Shown here piece by piece: positions 5,173 to 7,252 of a stretch of DNA of 7,252 nt. Location of the stretch: NCBI GenBank assembly GCA_040882555.1, contig JBBEBC010000024.1, positions 1-7,252 of the forward strand, in the 5' to 3' direction. A program made the translations under genes and the position numbers. Each line of letters opens with the position of its first letter. Positions within the stretch are counted from its first letter, which is position 1. The notes beneath the pieces are model-generated. The model was not told the DNA's origin, made no database searches, and worked only from the letters and a program-made list of their open reading frames with translations. The stretch comes from M30B66 sp040882555. Its GTDB lineage: Bacteria > Bacteroidota > Bacteroidia > M30B66.

Positions 5173-5520
5173 CTACAATGCCAATTCCTTGGCGGGATCC
5201 CAGTAAACGGCTTGAAAATCTAAGATCGTATCATTAACAACCTTTAGTCCTTCGGCTTCTAAAGCCTCTTGCATGGCGTTTGGTCCCGGGAAGTGATGTT
5301 TCCCCGTTAGCATGCCATTTCTGTTAACCACTCGGTGCGCTGGTACTGGATTAGTTTGGTGGTGAGCTGCATTCATGGCCCAACCTACCGTGCGAGCCGA
5401 TGAGCCAGTGCCCAAGAACTTAGCTATTGCTCCATAACTACTCACTCTGCCATAAGGAATTTCCCTCACCACAGCATACACTTTCTCAAAGAAATCTTCT
5501 TTCCAACGTGGGTCTTTCAT
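5173..5520 (-). CDS. alkyltransferase-like protein (MGMT-like DNA-binding domain, no catalytic Cys)
   Basis: This 115-residue protein has the DNA-binding fold of O6-alkylguanine-DNA alkyltransferase. The family signature PCHRV appears here as PAHRV (residues 60-64), with Ala61 in place of the alkyl-accepting cysteine. Other family features remain: the tyrosine in GRVSSYGAIA (Y29), the arginine finger in SARTVGWAM (R43), and NRNGMLTGKHHFPGP in place of the usual N-x-x-G-x-L segment. Known alkyltransferase-like proteins bind O6-alkylguanine and hand the lesion to nucleotide excision repair without repairing it directly; the same role is inferred here. The N-terminal ribonuclease-like domain of full MGMT is missing, as is normal for this group. 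Its ATG overlaps the trmB stop as ATGA (5517-5520), implying translational coupling. It is the last gene of the cluster. Confidence 0.92.
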   Translation of the reverse strand: MKDPRWKEDFFEKVYAVVREIPYGRVSSYGAIAKFLGTGSSARTVGWAMNAAHHQTNPVPAHRVVNRNGMLTGKHHFPGPNAMQEALEAEGLKVVNDTILDFQAVYWDPAKELAL

Positions 5521-6179
5521 AGTTTGAATTTCACGTAGTTAATTGAAACGCCTGTTTCACGGAACTTCATCTCATAAAATGTGCGAATTTCCAGAAGCTC
5601 GTCTCCCGGAAAATCTTTGTCAATATCATGACTAAGCCTCAATATTTCCAGGTTTTGCTCGGCAATTACTTCTTCGGTATAGGCAAAGAGAAGTGCCGAG
5701 TCTGTTTTCAAATTCACAATGCCATCGGGCCTTAGAAACTGCCTATACCTTTCAAGAAATGGGGGAGAGGTAAGGCGCTTTCTGATTCTGGTCTTATTGG
5801 GTTGAGGATCAGGAAATGTAACCCATATTTCATCTACTTCACCTGGCTCAAAGAAGTTGGTTATTCGGTCAATTTGTGTGCGTATAAATCCAACATTGCT
5901 CATGCCTTCTTCAAAGGCAGTTTTTGCTCCTCGCCAGATGCGACTTCCTTTTATATCGATGCCGATGTAATTTCTTTCGGGATGTTTGGCTGCTAGTGCA
6001 ACAGTGTATTCTCCTTTACCACAGCCGAGTTCTAATGTTATTGGCTGATTGTTTTTAAAGAATTCTTTTGCCCATTTCCCTTTCAGGGGATGATCGTAAT
6101 CGTCTTTTTCAAAGGGATGCTGAATTACATGATCGAAAGTTTCCAGCTCTGCAAAATTCCTCAGTTTTCTTTTCGTCAT
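5517..6179 (-). CDS. trmB: tRNA (guanine46-N7)-methyltransferase TrmB
   Basis: TrmB uses S-adenosylmethionine to methylate N7 of G46 in the variable loop of tRNAs in the cytoplasm. The 220-residue product is of normal length. The methyltransferase motif I is LELGCGKGEYTVALA (49-63), followed by an acidic residue after the second strand (D75 in YIGIDIKG). The family signature is FPDPQPNKTRIRKRL at 122-136; most proteobacterial members have W where Q126 stands, and Bacteroidota members commonly differ here. LKTD at 157-160 and TFYEMKF at 200-206 match the substrate-binding segments near the C-terminus. Gene order is tight: it starts one base after the short-chain dehydrogenase stop and its own stop overlaps the next start, so translation is probably coupled throughout. 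The ATG at 6177-6179 is the natural start, giving the usual short charged N-terminus. Confidence 0.95.
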   Translation of the reverse strand: MTKRKLRNFAELETFDHVIQHPFEKDDYDHPLKGKWAKEFFKNNQPITLELGCGKGEYTVALAAKHPERNYIGIDIKGSRIWRGAKTAFEEGMSNVGFIRTQIDRITNFFEPGEVDEIWVTFPDPQPNKTRIRKRLTSPPFLERYRQFLRPDGIVNLKTDSALLFAYTEEVIAEQNLEILRLSHDIDKDFPGDELLEIRTFYEMKFRETGVSINYVKFKL

Positions 6180-6180
6180 T

Positions 6181-6885
6181 CTACCAGTTCTTGTCGTTGG
6201 GACGGATAATTAATTCTTCAATTTGGGTTGTAGCAGGTAGATTCAGAATCCACGACACAGCGGAAGCAATATCTTCAGGCTTCACGAAATTCTCAAGAGG
6301 AGCCACCTCTGAATCAAAACTTGGAGTAGCAACAGATCCAGGCTGAATTCTGGTAATCTTGATATCAGTATCTCTTAATTCATCAAACAGCATTTTTGAA
6401 TAGCCGTTGAGTAAGTTCTTCGATAAAGTATAGGTTGCTGCCGAAGTTCGTGGGTAGATATTAATGATTGAACCGATGAAAATAATGCTGCCACGGTTTC
6501 GGCTTTTCATATTACTTACCCATTCATTGCACAGTCTAATAGCTTGGAACGCGTTGATTTCGAGCTGGCTAAGTAGCTTTTCTCGTGTAATTTCTGAAGG
6601 ATTGTCTGTTGTATAAATTCCAGCATTGCAAATAATCAAATCAGGGCATCCCCACTTGCTTTTTACATTTTCAATAAATGATTCAAGCTCTGCTTGGATT
6701 GTTAAATCAGCTACTTTAATAATAGGTTCAACCCCTTTCGGGTGAAGGCTTTTCAGGTTGCTAATAAGCTCTGTTGCTTTCAATTCGCTTCTTGTGGCAC
6801 TCGCTATTTCCCAGCCCGAAGCGCTCAGACTTTTTGAAATTGCCAAGCCAATCCCGCTGCTTGCTCCCGTTATTATTGCTTTCAT
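6181..6885 (-). CDS. short-chain dehydrogenase/reductase (SDR), classical type
   Basis: This is a 234-residue cytoplasmic oxidoreductase with a Rossmann fold that uses NAD(P)H. Features in order: cofactor loop TGASSGIG (6-13), R32 after the second strand, which favours NADP(H), D60 in VADLT, NAG at 87-89, N111, catalytic S139, then Y152 and K156 in YTLSK, and the PG motif in RIQPGSVATP (179-188). The full tetrad N-S-Y-K is intact, so it should be active. The length is slightly short for classical SDRs (about 250), and the C-terminus IEELIIRPNDKNW lacks an extended substrate loop. The substrate cannot be told from sequence. It is the first gene of the cluster with trmB and the alkyltransferase-like gene; I know of no functional link and the grouping may just reflect shared transcription. 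The start is at the ATG directly before the first beta strand, immediately downstream of a promoter-like box. Confidence 0.93.
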   Translation of the reverse strand: MKAIITGASSGIGLAISKSLSASGWEIASATRSELKATELISNLKSLHPKGVEPIIKVADLTIQAELESFIENVKSKWGCPDLIICNAGIYTTDNPSEITREKLLSQLEINAFQAIRLCNEWVSNMKSRNRGSIIFIGSIINIYPRTSAATYTLSKNLLNGYSKMLFDELRDTDIKITRIQPGSVATPSFDSEVAPLENFVKPEDIASAVSWILNLPATTQIEELIIRPNDKNW

Positions 6886-6890
6886 AAGCG

Positions 6891-6898
6891 CAAAAGTA
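6891..6898 (-). promoter_or_regulatory. Bacteroidota -7 promoter element (TAnnTTTG) for the SDR-trmB-ATL cluster
   Basis: The minus strand reads TACTTTTG, a full match to TAnnTTTG. Its last base is only five bases before the A of the SDR start codon, so the transcript would have a leader of roughly 0-3 bases. A TTA (6920-6922), one base off the -33 TTG, sits 21 bases upstream. The 45-bp gap also has to serve the divergent glycosyltransferase gene, for which I find only a degenerate box (TTAACTTG, 6919-6926). Confidence 0.5.
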
Positions 6899-6930
6899 AG
6901 TATAAATGAAAGAGACGATTAACTTGCGGC

Positions 6931-7252
6931 ATGCATTTAAAGCGAAAGCCTGTCGTGATTATTTCTGCCCTCAGTTGGGGACTAGGTCATGCTGCACGAT
7001 GCATTCCTGTTATTAATGAATTTGTACAATTTGGTGCGGAAGTCATTTTGTTTGGTTCAGATGAAGTGTTAGCTCGATGGGAGCAAAATTTTCCAGAGCT
7101 CGAACAAATTCGTTCAAATGACTATGAAGTTAGATATCATAAAGACCATAGTGCATGGTTAAAAGTAGTCACTCAATTAACATCTATAAAGAAAAGTGAG
7201 CAACAAGCGTATGCGCACTTACAGTCGATTGTTAAAAATAGGCATATCGATA
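6931..7252 (+). CDS. glycosyltransferase, GT-B fold (MurG/GT28-like), 5' part only
   Basis: The frame is open from the ATG at 6931 to the right edge, giving the first 107 residues. After a basic start (MHLKRKP) comes a beta strand and the glycine-rich loop SALSWGLGHAARCIPVI (12-28). A G-[LT]-GHA-x-R loop at this place is typical of the N-terminal Rossmann domain of GT-B glycosyltransferases of the MurG/GT28 kind, where it faces the acceptor. The second strand, AEVILFGSDEVLARW, also fits. Related proteins of about 350 residues are common in Bacteroidota and are usually annotated only as glycosyltransferases; they probably act at the cell envelope. The sugar donor and acceptor are unknown, and the nucleotide-binding half lies outside the window. 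The gene diverges from the SDR gene with 45 bp between the two start codons. Confidence 0.82.
   Translation, partial: MHLKRKPVVIISALSWGLGHAARCIPVINEFVQFGAEVILFGSDEVLARWEQNFPELEQIRSNDYEVRYHKDHSAWLKVVTQLTSIKKSEQQAYAHLQSIVKNRHID

Noticed and set aside
6068..6346. 92-codon open frame on the plus strand opposite the trmB/SDR junction
   Set aside because: It is antisense to two clearly identified genes and shows no motif or promoter.
1..7252. Circular molecule: the last five bases (CGATA) equal the first five, and the glycosyltransferase frame would continue into the left-edge fragment
   Set aside because: Five bases match easily by chance, and the joined protein would be about 156 residues with a tail unlike the glycosyltransferase family, which is about 350 residues.

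Overview
The window looks like chromosomal DNA from a marine or environmental member of the Bacteroidota, probably near Cytophagales or Flavobacteriia. The evidence is a secreted peptidase with a C-terminal sorting domain of the type IX secretion system, an AT-rich composition, starts without clear Shine-Dalgarno sequences, and a good match to the Bacteroidota -7 promoter element (TAnnTTTG) beside a start codon. The family level is inference. I see no phage, plasmid, transposase, CRISPR, rRNA or tRNA.

Layout. 1-154 is the C-terminal end of an unrecognised plus-strand gene. It converges on an exodeoxyribonuclease III gene (235-1005, minus). A plus-strand operon follows: pnuC (1139-1702), a nicotinamide riboside kinase of the NadR C-terminal type that overlaps it (1672-2202), and a small DUF2805/TIGR03643 protein (2237-2509). 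Together the first two genes import nicotinamide riboside and trap it as NMN for NAD synthesis. This operon converges on a minus-strand gene for a secreted M28-family peptidase (2658-4235). Hairpin-forming sequences lie between the two.

The long gap 4236-5172 is the most unusual part. It holds a 236-bp unit in two nearly identical tandem copies plus a 70-bp truncated third copy. Next to the truncated copy is a palindrome-rich 180-bp segment with a 16-bp nested inverted repeat. I cannot assign a function to it.

Right of it is a tight minus-strand cluster, transcribed from 6885 leftwards: a short-chain dehydrogenase, trmB (tRNA m7G46 methyltransferase) one base later, and an alkyltransferase-like protein that overlaps trmB by ATGA. 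A likely promoter for the cluster lies almost on the first start codon. Diverging from it, 45 bp away, is the 5' part of a GT-B glycosyltransferase gene that runs off the right edge.

The genes themselves are ordinary housekeeping and salvage functions. The best candidates for something undescribed are the repeat array with its adjoining palindromes, and the possible DNA-binding role of the DUF2805 protein.
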